Assembly: GCF_020921035.1 (NCBI RefSeq)
Contig: NC_063153.1
Span: 8,122,001 to 8,186,000, forward strand
Origin: Rhodamnia argentea
Lineage: Eukaryota; Streptophyta; Magnoliopsida; Myrtales; Myrtaceae
Direction of reading: 5' to 3'
DNA: 64,000 nt
The position numbers were made by a program, and so were the translations under genes. Under the pieces are notes generated by a model. That model saw nothing but the letters and a program-made list of their open reading frames with translations, was not told the origin of the DNA and made no database searches. Positions 38,079 to 50,352 of the stretch are shown here, one piece after another (position 1 is the first letter of the stretch; every line of letters starts with the position of its first letter).

Positions 38079-40876
38079 GTCTCTACTACTGGAAGGCCTC
38101 CTTTGGCTTTGAAAACTCTAGGTTCATTACTTTGTGGAAGAAATAAAGCGATATGGAAGGAAACGTTAGACAAGTCAATGGGCATACTTGCTGAAAATGT
38201 ACAAAAGAAGTTGAGGATTAGATATGATGCCCCAAACGAATGTCAGAGCAAAATTTTTCTCGATGTCGCATGCTTTTTCATCAATGAGGGTATGACTAAT
38301 GCCATTTACATGTGGACTGATTGTAACTGTTATCCTTACACGGGAATTGATGTCGTTGTTAGCATGTCATTGATAAAGATAATGGATGACAACAAATTTT
38401 GGATACATGATCAATTGAGAGACCTGGGAAGGGAGATTGTTTGTTAAGAAAGTTCTACAAATCTTGGGAAGCAGAGTAGGCTGTGGATTAGCGAGGAGGC
38501 CGTTGAATTATTAAGAACCAAAGGGGTAAGACAACTATCTGGTTCAAATGAAAAAATTGACATCCTGCGTTTGAGGATTGAACTTTCTGCTCATGATTTT
38601 TTCTTTCATTTCATTCATTCAAATCGTAAATAAAATTACTGGTTGAGATGCTTCTACTAATCACTAATTATTTATTGGCAGAGGAAGAAAAAGGTTGAAG
38701 CACTTGATCTGCAAGGGAGGAGTTCTCATATCTTAATCAGCAATGAAGAAATTGAAAGGTTTGAGAATTTGAGGTTCCTGAGATTATCCAACGGCACCTT
38801 TCTTGGGGATTTTACCGATTGTCTACCAAATTTGGGATGGAGTTCGTGGTATTCTCCCCCACCAAATTTTAGCGCGGTCAATATGCATTTAAAGAATTTA
38901 GTCATCCTAGAACTTTTTGACATTCACTTCATAGATGATTCGAAAGTATGGCATATAATTAAGGTATGGTTTACATCTTAATTTATAACAGTTGTCTCGT
39001 AGATTATTTGGCTTCTTTTTCTGACATATATACTTCCTTTTTGCAGATGGCAATCAAACTTAAAAGTCTAGCCCTTGTAGAATGTCATCGCATGACTAGA
39101 ACTCCAGACTTGTCTGGCTGCCTGAATCTGGAGAGGTTGAAGGAAATCGACAGCTCCATTGGAAAGCTAAAGTGCTTGCTTGACTTGAATATTACTCGTT
39201 GTGGGCGCCTTGAAGATTTGCTTGAAGAAATCGGAGGTCTAGCGAGGCTTAATCGCTTTTCTTTGGACGGCTGTTCCAAGGTTTGCAGGCTCCCCACCTC
39301 CATCGGAAAGCTAAGGTGTTTGTCAGTTCTGAACATAGTCGGCTCAGGAATCACTGAACTTCCCAACACAATCGAAGGGTTAGTGCAACTGCAACACCTT
39401 AATATGAAGGTCTCTAAGATTAGACAACTTCCAACCTCCATTGGAGAATTAAAATCGTTGTGCACTTTGGATATGTCACGTCACCCAAATGAACCAAATG
39501 GAAATGGATGGGAGTTACCCAAAGCTATTGGAAGGTTGGAGAAACTGGAGGGGCTTTATCTCGGTCAGTGCCAGAGGCTTGGAAGGCGAAATTCCTCCTG
39601 AAATAGGAGGCCTATCTTATCTAAAAGTCCTAGATTTATGCGGGACCAGAATCTGTCATGTTCCGAGCACAATCAACATGCTTTCTTGCCTCTCGACACT
39701 TGACTTAACATCATGTAATGAGATTACAGAGTTGCCTGAGCTTCCAGCGAGTTTAGTCATTTTGCGTGTTGAATCTCGCTCACTGCAGGTAGTCCCAAAT
39801 CTCTCCAATCTTTCTAATCTGGAAGAGTTGTTCCTGTCTGATGGCGCTGACTATGGAGTCTTGCCATATGGCTCTGAATGTCGACTGCGCAGATGTGACT
39901 TGGGGTGGATTGGAAGGCTATCCAAACTAAAGAAGTTTGAGTTGCGTCTTTTCAATGTCGCTGCACCGCCTACAGAGTTGGGTGACCTTTCTCTTCTGGA
40001 AAATCTTAGTTTGCATAGACTAGACCTGCAAGCCCTGCAGCTGCTACCACCTTCTTTATCTTATTTGAAACTTGACAATTTGAACACGGGAGTATCCCAG
40101 CTATCCAACTTGAAATTCCTGTCCAGCTTGACACTATGTTTCTCTAAATTGCGAGAAATTGAACTCAATGGACTTTTGCAATTGCATCGGTTATCGTTGA
40201 CCGCCTGTCTTCTTAAGAGATTGTCCATACCATCTAGCTTAAGGACACTGAGTGTATTCAATTGCCCCAAGCTGATGGAGATTACTGGTATGTTGGAATC
40301 ACTAGAGGAATTATCAATCCACTCCTGCAACTCATTTGAAAGGTTAGGATGTGATGAGGTAGGATCACTTGGGGTCCTCGATCCATCAGAGTCTTCTTCA
40401 AGTGCGCTGAGCTGTTATGCGCCAGGAGTACTTCTCACTGATGCTTTAAAGAAACTAAAACGACTGGAGATGATTAGATGCGAAGGCCTAGTTGAGATTC
40501 GAGTCGTAGGTATGTTGTTATCATTGCAAGACGTCATCATTCGCAATTGCGATGGCATGGAAAAGTTTAGCATATCGCCCCTGAAGAACCTTCAGAATAT
40601 GGTCATCAGTGATTGCCGTAAGCTGCGGGTTGTTGAGGGCCTCGACGAACTAGAGTTTCTGGTTAATTTAGAGCTCTCCCGTTGTCCTTCACTGGAAATA
40701 TCGCTCGACATATCGAACTCAAAAATACAGGATAAGTGCCTAATAAAAGTTTGTCAGTGCGGGGAGTCGCTTGGCACTTCACATCATAGGACCTTCAAGC
40801 GTTACAAAAAGATGATTCTTTAGAGAGACCAAAATCCAAATCCATGACAGCTGACTCTGAATCAGAGACAAACAAG

Positions 40877-42369
40877 GTATGCCTCAACCAGGATTATTAC
40901 ATCAAAGAACCTCATTGAAAATACAACTATATGTAAAGTTCTTTTAACAACTTACTCAAACATTAGTAATGAGAAGCATGCCATTGCATGGGGTGCCTAT
41001 GATATGACAGAAAAATCAATGGAATGATCAAGAATTAAACCAACATTGTAGATTGACCAAAACATTTAATAGCCTTCAGCCAGTCTATAGAATCTTTTCT
41101 TTACCTTATGCAATTGTCTAGGATTCTCGATATTTCCTTACCATAACAAACCGAAAGTCCCTGTTAGAGGAGATATCTGATAAGCGATGACCGTAAAAAA
41201 CAGATTTATAAGAACCAACCAAAAATGAAAGAGAATTTGCGGGAGAACTTTTGAATCTTTCATTTAGACTGGTAGTTATGCATATTATTATTGATGGAGT
41301 AGCAAAAATAATAAATGCATGAGAAAATACATGTTGCAGGATATAGTGATAATGCAGATCGTGTTGAGGGTCTCTCTGCATCCTTTTCATTTATCTCATC
41401 ATCTTTTCACTCTTTCTATTGCTGGTAACACGCATGTTTTAATGTGCTTTTTGAAAAGTGCTGTCTTTCCTCTTTACCATGTCGTCACTGTAACGGGACA
41501 GAACATGCATGACCTATATGCTTTTGTAATAATACGTTGACAAAAAGTGTGATCCCCAGCTTCATACCTGATCTCGTTCTAAATTACCTTCAGATGAGCG
41601 GATACTAGCAATACCAGATTTGTTGCTTATTATGAGAATTTGTAGCCACCAGCTGCCAACAGAATCATCGTGGTAATCCTTCACAGTAAACCAAAGAGGT
41701 TTCGCGGAGAACACTGGTTTGCATGTTGTGTCCCAGGCATGTCATCACAATAAACATGATGGAAGTATGTATATAATATGCTCAATCGTCACTCACTGAT
41801 GTCTATCTACATGGTCTGCTCACTCTACTGGCTCGTAAATTTAGAAGTTGTTAGTTCCAAACAAGCCTAAGCCTATGCTATTCCATAAATGAATCAGCTC
41901 ATATGATGATTAGGTTACACTGGGTACCAGTTTTTAAGAGGGATAAGTAGTTTGATCAGTGAAATGATGTCCCCTCCAAGGGTCCAACCACAGTAAGTAG
42001 GAGTATAATTGCATATGCGATATGATAGCTTTGGAGTCGATACCGAAATCCGAGTTCTTCAGTTAATAGTAGTAGTATACATGCATATACTTGGATAAAC
42101 ACGCATGGTGTGATCTTCGATTTATTACAGGCTTACAGCTTCACCTGGCAATTACTTACTTTTTCATGTGGCGGCATCAATGCAGAATTGTGCATGGACT
42201 GCAAGAGAAGTTCTACATCTTTTCTGACGAAAAATTCTCCTCCTTATTATTCCATGCCCCCGAGCTAAATAAACAAGTCAGACCTTAAAGTCGTCAAGAC
42301 AAGACTACTTACATTATTATGGAGGAGTTGGATTGCCTGGGGAGAAATTAGGAAGAAGAATATGCATAC
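40877..42369. other. Convergent intergenic spacer between TNL-D and TNL-F
   Basis: About 1.5 kb with no recognisable gene, repeat or transposon end. It contains the 3' sides of two TNL pseudogenes facing each other. The C-terminal exons seen in TNL-B (exons 5-6) were not found here for either gene. Confidence 0.5.
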
Positions 42370-45300
42370 CTCATCTGATGTCTCTAAAGGGAGTGACCCC
42401 GTCGGAGAGTTTGTTGTCGCAATAATCATTTCTTTGTAATCCCTGTATGGAAGGTCCTCAACATTAGGATAACCATGCCTGTGTAATTTCTGACACTTCC
42501 GAATTGTTATCAGGCATTTGTCAGGTATCTTCGTGTTTGATACATCCATCAGAGCTTCCACTTTCCGACAATTAAAGACATTGAACTCGCGCAGCAATTC
42601 TTACTCGTCAATGCCATCAATAGCTCGTAGCTTATGGCATCCGTCGATTGACAAAGACTTCAGCATCTGCAAGTTCGATAAATCACATAGTTGGCTAATG
42701 AATCGACACTTTTCAATGGCTAAAGTCTCCAATGATTCCAATGCACCGAGACCAGGAATCTCAATCAGCTTCGGACATCCTGACACCTCCAACTGTTTTA
42801 GCTTCTCTAAGCTTGAAGAAATAATTAGTTTCTCCAGTGAACTGCACTCAAGAACAAGTAATGCATTCAAAGATTCTAACCCGCTGAGGCCCTCAACAGC
42901 ACGAAGCTCATAGCAGTCTGATATATCCAAAAGCTTCAGCAACTTTGAGTTTGATAGCCCGTCTAACCTTTCGATGGAATCACAATACTGTACATATATT
43001 TCTTCCAAGGACTCTAAGGCCTCCAGACCTTCAATCTCAACTAACTTCGGACATTCTAGTACCCACAACTCTTTAAGCTTCTTTAAGCTTCCCAGGATGA
43101 ATAACCTCTCAAGGAGTTCACATTTACTCACTGTCAATGCTTTCAGTTGTTCGAGTCCACTGAGTTCAATTTCTTGAAGCTGAGATTGAGAAAGTCGTAA
43201 CTCAGTCGGTGGTACAGGGATATTAGAAAGGGACAGTTCCAACTTCTTCGGTTTGGATAACCACCTAATCCACCCTAAGCTAGAACTTGGCAATAGTTCC
43301 AATGAAGCTTGAAGCACATCTTCAGAGCCATCAGATAAGAGCAAATTGACAAGATTAGTCAAGTTTGAGAGATCCGGAACTATCTGCAATGCCGATGATT
43401 GAAAATGCAGATAGATCAGACTTTTTGGAAGCTCTGGCAATTCTTGAACATCATTACAACCTGTCAAGTCCAGTCTTTCAAGCTCGGGAATATGATTGAT
43501 TGTCGTCGGCACTCCAGAAATATAGGCATCTGATAGTCCAAGGATTTTCAAAGAGGACAATGCACCAAGTTCACTCGGAATTTCAACACTTAATTCTTCG
43601 CAACCACTAGCATGTAGCTCTTCCAGATTCTTTAACATTCCAATAGTACTGGGCAATTTCCTTATTGGAGTATTTTCCATCAATATCACTTTCAACTTCT
43701 TCAGATTTCCAATCAAATCTGGCAACTCAACAATTTTAGTACTGGATAGATTCAACTCCTGCAAAGACTCTAGCCTCCCAATTGAGTCCGGGAGTTTTTC
43801 CAACTCTAAGCACCCAAAGAGAGAAAGAGACTCAAGTCTCACAAGCTTCCCAATAGTCTCTGGAAGTTTCTTAATTGGTGTGTACCTTAGATTAAGGACA
43901 GATAGAAACTTCTTATCACCAATAGACTCAGGAAGGCATTCAATTTGTATGTTTGACAGATCCAACTCCTTCAGTGATGTCAAATTCCCAAATGAATCTG
44001 GGAGCTTCTGAAAACATCCACTGGAAAAGCAAAGTGCTTCAGATTTATTAGCCTTCTGATTTCTTCGGGCAAAAATGCACTCTTTAAGATTTAGGTGAAT
44101 CAGGCACTTTAGCTTCCCAATGAAGCAGTCAATTTCAACCAAGTTTATGCAATTATAGAAACTCAGCCTCGCTAGACTCAAGCATCCAGAGAAGTCTGGT
44201 GTTCTAGTTATGCCTTCACAACCTCTGAGGTTTAGAACTTTCAAATTTTTTGCCATCTACAAAAAACAATTGACCATCAAGAGAAGAAAATGGTAAATAT
44301 TAAACTATATGCCAATCAAAATCAAAGTAAATGCCTATCATACCTTGATTAGGTTCCATCCACCCCAGTCATCTGTGATGCTGCCCGAAAAAATCTCAAA
44401 GACAACCAAATTCTTTATAGATAGATTGGTTACCTCAAAATCTAGTGGCCTAGGTGAATGCCAAGAAATCCATTTTTACTTCAAAAAATTATCCCCAAAG
44501 TCTCCGGCAAAGGTTCCAGCCTCTAATTCAAGGAACCTTAAGTTGGGTAACCTACTAAGTTTGTCATGTATAATTAATAGTGGTTGAAATTGACTTCCAG
44601 CTAATATGAGTGCCTGAACTTTTTTCTTTCTCTGTCAAAACACAAAGGAACAGACATAATTTTAATAAATATTCAGATTCTCTTTTGTCATAAAAGAACC
44701 AAGAGGCTTCTAAGAGGGAATGTGAACAACTCATGAAAACAGTGCATTTCTTTTACCTGTTTTGTTCTTACAATGTCGAGGGCTTCCTCGCAAACTCACA
44801 CCCTGCTCTCCAGGATCATGCAAGCATTCCCTCTGAACAATTTGCCTCCCAAATTCTTTGAGCTGATCATGCATCCATATTGTATCACCATCAACAGTCT
44901 TTACCAAAGACATTTTCGTAAGAACCTGAATCCCAGTCTCAGGAAAAAAATTGCAAGCTTCCCACATGTAAATTGCATTCGTTTTTTTCGTGTCGTTGAT
45001 GAAAAAGCATGCAATGTCCAGAAAAATCTGCTTTTCCTCATCTTCTAATGCTCCATAACTGATCATCAACTGCTGTCGAACATCCTTGTGAGGTATTCTT
45101 GCTAACCTCTCCACAGTCTCCTTCCATATCTCTTCCGGTTGGCAATAGAGAAATGAGCCTCTGACCTCAAGAGCCAAAGGAAGCCCTCCAGTTGTGAAAA
45201 TAATTTCTGATGCAGGAATATCATATTGATATGGTGGAGAGTCTTTTCTAAAAGCATGTATACAAAAAAGCTTAAGAGCTTGATCAAAATTCAGTTCCTT

Positions 45301-45850
45301 TAATTCGTATATCAAAACCTCATCGTGGACTCTTAATGTAATTTCATTCCTGGTTGCAATGGTTATCCGGCTTCTTAAACCAAACCAATCTCGTTGCCCT
45401 GCTAGCTTCACTAGTTCTTGTTCTTTAACCACATCATCCAAAACGACGAGGACCTTTCTGCTGCGAAATCTTGTCCCGATCTGGTTAATCCCATCATCAA
45501 TGTCATGCATGTTGTCCACAAATCTAGAGTCGAGAATGTCAGACTATAACTGTTTCTGCAAATTTACTAGGCCACCTTTTTCTGATGATTCTTGAACCTC
45601 TCCAAGAAAGCAGCAATCATCGAAGTAGGAACAGAGCTGATTGAAGACAACCTTCGCAAGAGTTGTTTTCCCAACACTGCCCATCCTGTGAATACCGACA
45701 AAACGAACACCTTCATAGTCAACATCCAACAGCCACATTATGTCTTCTACATGATCATCCACTCCAACCAACTGATTCGTCACATACCTATGTTTTATCT
45801 TCAACTTAACCAAAACCTCTCGGATGATCAACTTAATAGCTTCCCCATGC
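42370..45850 (-). pseudogene. TNL-F: NBS-LRR pseudogene lacking a TIR exon
   Basis: Exons by splice signals: 45850-44757 (NB-ARC), 44631-44344 (linker), 44256-42370 (LRR). The NB-ARC has an unusual P-loop (HRMGSVGKTT), VLVVLDDVV, RITIATRN, GLPLALEV, IFLDIACFF and IWMHDQLKE. Lesions: TAG at 45544-45546; a frameshift near 44815 after the MHD region with a further TGA for the expected Trp; TAA at 44476-44478 in the linker; TAA at 42601-42603 near the LRR end. The LRR exon is otherwise open for 551 codons. No TIR exon is found upstream (45851-47200), so it was deleted or never copied. It is more divergent from B, C, D and E than they are from each other, and appears to be a separate subfamily. 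Confidence 0.88.
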
Positions 45851-47200
45851 CTGCCACATATACGAACTACCTCAGTTGAAAGAAGACAGTAAAGAGAGAC
45901 ATTATCATATCTTTCAAGTTGAAGCAAAAGTACTTAGAAATACTCATAGATGATTCGCAAACAAGGAGCCAGTTCAAGAAACATGGCAAACAAGGAGCGA
46001 GGGAAAAAATTTTACACACTAGATGGAGTTCCAATGTTTCATACCTTTTTGCCAACAATATGAATCTGTCTTCATGCTTTCTCTATTTTTTAGTTCTTTT
46101 TATACTATCAATAGTAAATGTGAATTAAGCTTAAGGTTCTTCATGCTTCATGAAAGATTTCCAAGCTAGATTGAGCTGGATAGAATAATAAAAACAATTG
46201 AGTTGAGCCAGAACACAGGGAAAATTTAAAAGGAAGAATCGATGAAAAGAAGACGGAGATAAAGAGTGAAAAATATCCAGTGAAGGGTAAAAGAGGTGCG
46301 AGGAATAGGGAGAGGCTTGCTAAAAGAAAGCATTCCCCAGAAACCACTAGTTGCTTCACTCCTTAAAACATCAGCGTACGCATGTGAAATTAGATTTTAG
46401 ACAAGGCATAACATACAGGCAAACGAGTTTTGAATATCATGGAACTTGTACGCACCCTCAAGTTAGAAATTGCACCTGTGGGACAGAGGAGGTGTTCAAC
46501 TGTACTCTTTTAAGTTAGAAATTGCATTCTAGACTAGCCAAATGATTGAATTCTGCATGGAACTCCCTGATTCGGTTGGTATGTGAGCGAACATGACCAA
46601 AACGAAGAGTTAATCCACTCATCAGTTTACTCCTACCGGTTTCCACTTACCATTGATGAAAGGCCGATCTAAGTCGGGAACAGAACAGAGATTGTCCGAG
46701 CTCGTTAATCTTGAAACTCGGTTGTTGACTGCTGAAAGGGAGTCTGCTAGATTTCATGAGTCCATACATCAACTACTATCCCCAACACGTCATACTTGCA
46801 TTCAACTGAGACTCCAGACAATGTACAATTACTGCCGACTTCTTCCTCCACTTCAAACTGTTGAAACTCCCAGAAATCTTATTCCTCTCAGAAAATGGCA
46901 AATAGTGCTTTCGGGTTGAACTTGAACCCCATTGAAATTGTAATCTGGTGGTGGGTCTGGTCAGATCGATGTTTCCTCGGGATTGTGTATGGTCAAAGAG
47001 TTGACTCTGGTACTGTCCGCTAGGCTTCGGCACAAAATTATCCCGTCCAGCGCGAGAGAAGGGGGGGAACTCCCTTCCTGGGCCAATTGAATCTCGGCCG
47101 TCGATCTTGTCGGTGGCAGGTGGGGCTCGCTCGGGGACACACGTGGGCCCGACAAGATTAACAGTCGCGATTCGTTTCGTCCATTGTATCCGAATACTTT
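45851..47200. other. No gene recognised upstream of TNL-F
   Basis: A TIR exon would be expected here but none is found on either strand. Short frames (for example 46653-46919 plus and 46776-47155 minus) overlap each other and show no known domain. Confidence 0.45.
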
Positions 47201-47229
47201 CGAAGGGTGGTGAAAGTAGAAGGTTAGAA

Positions 47230-48185
47230 AGCCATATTAGAGACGCCTCTGGTGTGTTGCCTGGTGGTTTCGCCCCTGTGGTGAAGGCGCAATCAGCGCT
47301 GCGCGCAGAAACCCTAGCGATTATTGAGGGTGTGGGAGTTCGCGGCCAAGTGGGAGAGAGAAAAAGGAAATCGTGTTTCCACAGTGGAGTATGACTGGTG
47401 TCACTTCAGTTCAGTTACATTCAGGAACAGATCACACACCGTGGGACGTTATTATGCTGGTCAATAAAGGTCGGGCCGCACTTGCTTCTTTACCTAAATT
47501 CTGCTTGACCCATTGACCCATAGGCCTAGATAAAGCTGCGGACTGGATCGTTAAGGCTTAATTTCGTCATTCTCTTCTTTGAAATTGGGTTTTAAGTCCC
47601 CCTCAATCTCTTTTCGATGTTCTTTATTTTGAAATCCATTTGGGTTGTCCTTTCATATTATCTACTTGAAATGAAGAAAAAAAAAAAGAGAGAGAGAAAT
47701 AAAAGCAGCTTGCATTTTCTGCAAGTCAATAACTCTCACTAGTTAGTGCTCATCATTTTGAGAAATTGGATTCAGCCGAAGCCTCTTACCTTGAAAATTA
47801 ACACCGACGGATTTTTTTGGATGGCACAATAGAAGGTGTGATCTCGGAGATCCTCCGAGACAATAAAGATATTCTACTGGATGGATTTGCTATGAAAGTA
47901 ACGTAGTCGTCGCCGATTCGGAAGGATCTCTTGGCGCTAATCGAAGCCTTGAAGCTGTTCGAGCTGAGGAGAGAGTGTGCGGTGGAGTTAGAAACTGATT
48001 GTGTTAAGATCGTGAATGCACTGTTGGGAAAGACACGTGCAATAGGAGTTGGAGTCGCTCAATGATGAGACTCGTACCGCATAGCCATTTTAAGTTCATT
48101 TCTCTTGCCCACTATTATAGATCAACAAACAAAGTGGCGAATTGGGTCACAAAAGCCCATCGTTTGAAGTTCCTTTCCTCTTTTT
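47230..48185 (+). pseudogene. RNase H-like (RVT_3-type) relics
   Basis: Fragments resemble the RNase H-like domain of plant non-LTR retrotransposons and its derived proteins. 47238-47345 reads DASGVLPGGFAP...LRAETLAIIEGV. 47788-47810 reads KINTDG, the usual domain start. 47930-48040 reads LALIEALKLF...ELETDCVKIVNALLG. About 48090-48170 reads the HYYRSTNKVANWV segment. These are in different frames with stops between, and the first piece lies before the domain start, so two degraded copies or a rearrangement are likely. Confidence 0.5.
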
Positions 48186-48195
48186 GGGTTACTAA

Positions 48196-48720
48196 GGGCA
48201 TGTATGGTGACACTTCTGGAAATGAATTTTTGCTCTAGAAGTGCTAGGGGCATGAATGGTAACACTTCTAAAAATGAATTTTTTTGTCTAGAAGTACTTT
48301 GGGAACATAAATTCGTTTGGTAGTGTAACTTTTAAAGCAAAAATTCGTTTGCTTACGCAACATTACATTTTTATTTGTGAAGCAAATTTCTACTTCTGAA
48401 GTTATTTTTGAGCCACTTTCGGAAGTTAAAAAAAGTTACTTCCAGTAATCTCTCATCATCAAATCTCTCTCACTTCAATCTCTTTTCATTTTTCGGTGCC
48501 TCTCTCTCTCCACCATGCATCCGTGTCATCGCCAACCTTCACCGGCCTTCGTTAACCACCACCGACCCTTTGCGACCGTTGTCGACCACCGCCACCCCCT
48601 GCCGACCATCGTTGCCAGCCCACCCGTTGCCCTCCCCCCCGCGACCATAAAAAGCGTGAAACCTCGGCGAGAAGAGGCACGCTGGGAATCACGCACAAAA
48701 CCATGCTGAGAACTACGCTG
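48196..48720. mobile_element. Fragment of inverted-repeat transposon (same family as 60347-61178)
   Basis: The left end GGGCATGTATGGTGACAC (48196) is followed by a second copy GGGCATGAATGGTAACAC at 48248, a local duplication of about 52 bp. The interior matches the element at 60347: arms with gaagttattttt, then a C-rich block of CACCGAC/GCCGACC repeats (48480-48660). The right end is missing; the copia-3 relic begins close by. The overlapping open frames on both strands of the C-rich block are compositional, not genes. Confidence 0.55.
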
Positions 48721-48779
48721 AAAATAGAAAAACGGAAACCATCTTTGAGAGGAGCCAAACTGGAAATTAAGGCGTGAGG

Positions 48780-49524
48780 TGGCCAATACTATAGAGGGAT
48801 CTAGAGATGGAGGAGCACCAAGAATTCCTCGCTAGTTTCCTCGGCTTGAAGTTCTTTGACCGCATAAGAAAGAGATGGTGTAGGATAACGATAGAGAATT
48901 TGACTTCAAACTCCCTCAAAATCTGGTCAAAGTTGTATTAAGAATTCATAAAAACGATTCTTGTTCTAATCCTTAATTTTAAATGAAGCACAAGCAATGC
49001 AACCAAGACACGTGGAACATGCTGGACGAACCAATACATCAAGTTGGGATTAAAGAGATGTCATATAATTATAAAATTCACAAATTGATCGTGAACCCCG
49101 AGTGGCACAACGAAATTCCTGCATAAGGCGATAAACACGAATCGAACCTGTTTGCGTAAATATCTTAGCAATTTGATCCCACAGCTATTTCACACCAACA
49201 ATCCGAGTAAATTGGGGGCGGAGATTAGGGCTAATAGAACCAAATAATATTGCCCATGCTTTCCGATCAACAAAATGCCAAGCTCTAATTTCATATTCCC
49301 GTCACGCAATCTGATTAGTATTAGGTTTAGGATCAGCAGTATCAAATAAAGATGTAGGACAAGAACGAGCATCATCAACATGCTCATATAAATCACGATA
49401 AACAAGAGTAGCCATCACCGAGGGTTTCCAAATAACATAATTAGAGCCATCCAACTTAACATCAATGCCATCAATTCGATCACTATCATCCATTGATTCT
49501 GAGATCAATAAATCACAGTGAAAG

Positions 49525-49568
<44 letters not shown>

Positions 49569-49873
49569 TGAAGAAGATAGAACCCGAGGTCGATCGCGAG
49601 AATAAGGCGAAAGACGAAGAAAATCGGGCGAGACAAAGTCGAACAATCGCAGAGTCGGACTATGACGATAGCATCGTGGATTGGTGTACAATACTCTCAA
49701 AAAGTAAACCCTAGCTACGATATCATGATAGATTTAGAGAAGTGAATAATAGAATGTTTGATTTACAATTAGGCACAAGGCCAATATATGTTTACATACA
49801 AAGAAGGGGTATAATTGTAAATACATACACAAAAGGAAAAACTCTAGTCTTAATATATACAATATATCTAACA
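48780..49873 (-). mobile_element. Truncated Ty1-copia element (copia-3): LTR plus gag relic
   Basis: The 5' LTR is at 49726-49873 on the minus strand (TGTTAGATATATTG...TCTATCA, 148 bp), next to a decayed primer-binding site (TGATATCGTAGC). Gag starts near 49494 (MDDSDRIDGI, LDGSNYVIWKPSVMATL) and can be followed through frameshifts and stops to about 48790 (IAKIFTQTGS, SICEFYNYMTS, AVKELQAEE). Pol and the other LTR are absent. A (TA)n microsatellite lies at about 49529-49565. The LTR outer end abuts the truncated TIR exon of TNL-G. Confidence 0.8.
49529..49565 (+). repeat. (TA)n microsatellite
   Basis: About 18 TA dinucleotides between the copia-3 LTR and its gag start. Confidence 0.9.
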
Positions 49874-49875
49874 TA

Positions 49876-50352
49876 TTTCATCTACCTTCACAAGAGCATT
49901 TAGCCATGCCTTCACTTCTTCAGGGAACCTCTTCTTGTATTCCAAAAGGGTATCCTTATACAATATCGTTTAAGCTTGACATCATTAGGTTCCACATCGA
50001 AAAAAATAGAAAGTATCTTCTTCTTAATGCCCTCGGATTTATTAGACATGTCCATGTTCTATACAATCCTAGCGATCTCACAGAGGCATCATTTACTAGT
50101 ATCATAATTCTGAGAAAAGACAGGGATGTAGAGTATGGAGTCATCAATAGCCCGAAGCAGCTCTCCGCCAATGACCTCCCCAACACAGAGTTCATCTTCT
50201 TCCCTAAAGACGCAGATTCCCGCGCCTACCAAGGCATGGTAGAGGTAGTCGGTGAATTCATAACGAGTGTTTGTTCCTCTAAAACTTAGGAACACTTGAT
50301 ACTCACCTCCTCGTGCACCAATGCCACTCGTTCCGGCCTCTAGGTTTGCCAT
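49876..50352 (-). pseudogene. TNL-G: truncated TIR exon, partner of TNL-B exon 1
   Basis: Starts MANLEAGTSG at 50352, with EYQVFLSFRGTNTR and GEVIGGELLRAIDD matching TNL-B. It reaches a TAG at 50089-50091 (Trp codon of the SKWCL motif) and has further stops and frameshifts. Similarity ends exactly at the outer end of the copia-3 LTR (49873), about 20 codons before the exon would end. No NB-ARC or LRR follows. Confidence 0.88.

Larger units (their letters stand above)
31030..40876 (+). pseudogene. TNL-D: plus-strand TIR-NBS-LRR pseudogene with nested insertions
   Basis: Exon relics: 31030-31526 (TIR), 31758-38525 (NB-ARC, including insertions), 38682-38963 (linker), 39047-40876 (LRR). The TIR domain keeps EYQVFLSFHG and SKWSLRELARI but has stops at 31195-31197, 31465-31467 and 31492-31494. 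The NB-ARC keeps GMGGIGKST (Thr to Ser), VLIVLDDVD, RIIITTRN and an IHDQLRDLG version of MHD, with stops at 32436-32438, 32604-32606 and 38445-38447. It is split by a Mutator-type MITE (31887-32260) and by copia-2 (32785-38078). The LRR exon is long and mostly open: 39047-39601, then a 1-base frameshift near 39580, then open to TAG 40821-40823 just before the usual donor (AAG/GTATGCC at 40876). It is the only TNL in the window on this strand, head-to-head with TNL-C and tail-to-tail with TNL-F. Confidence 0.93.
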
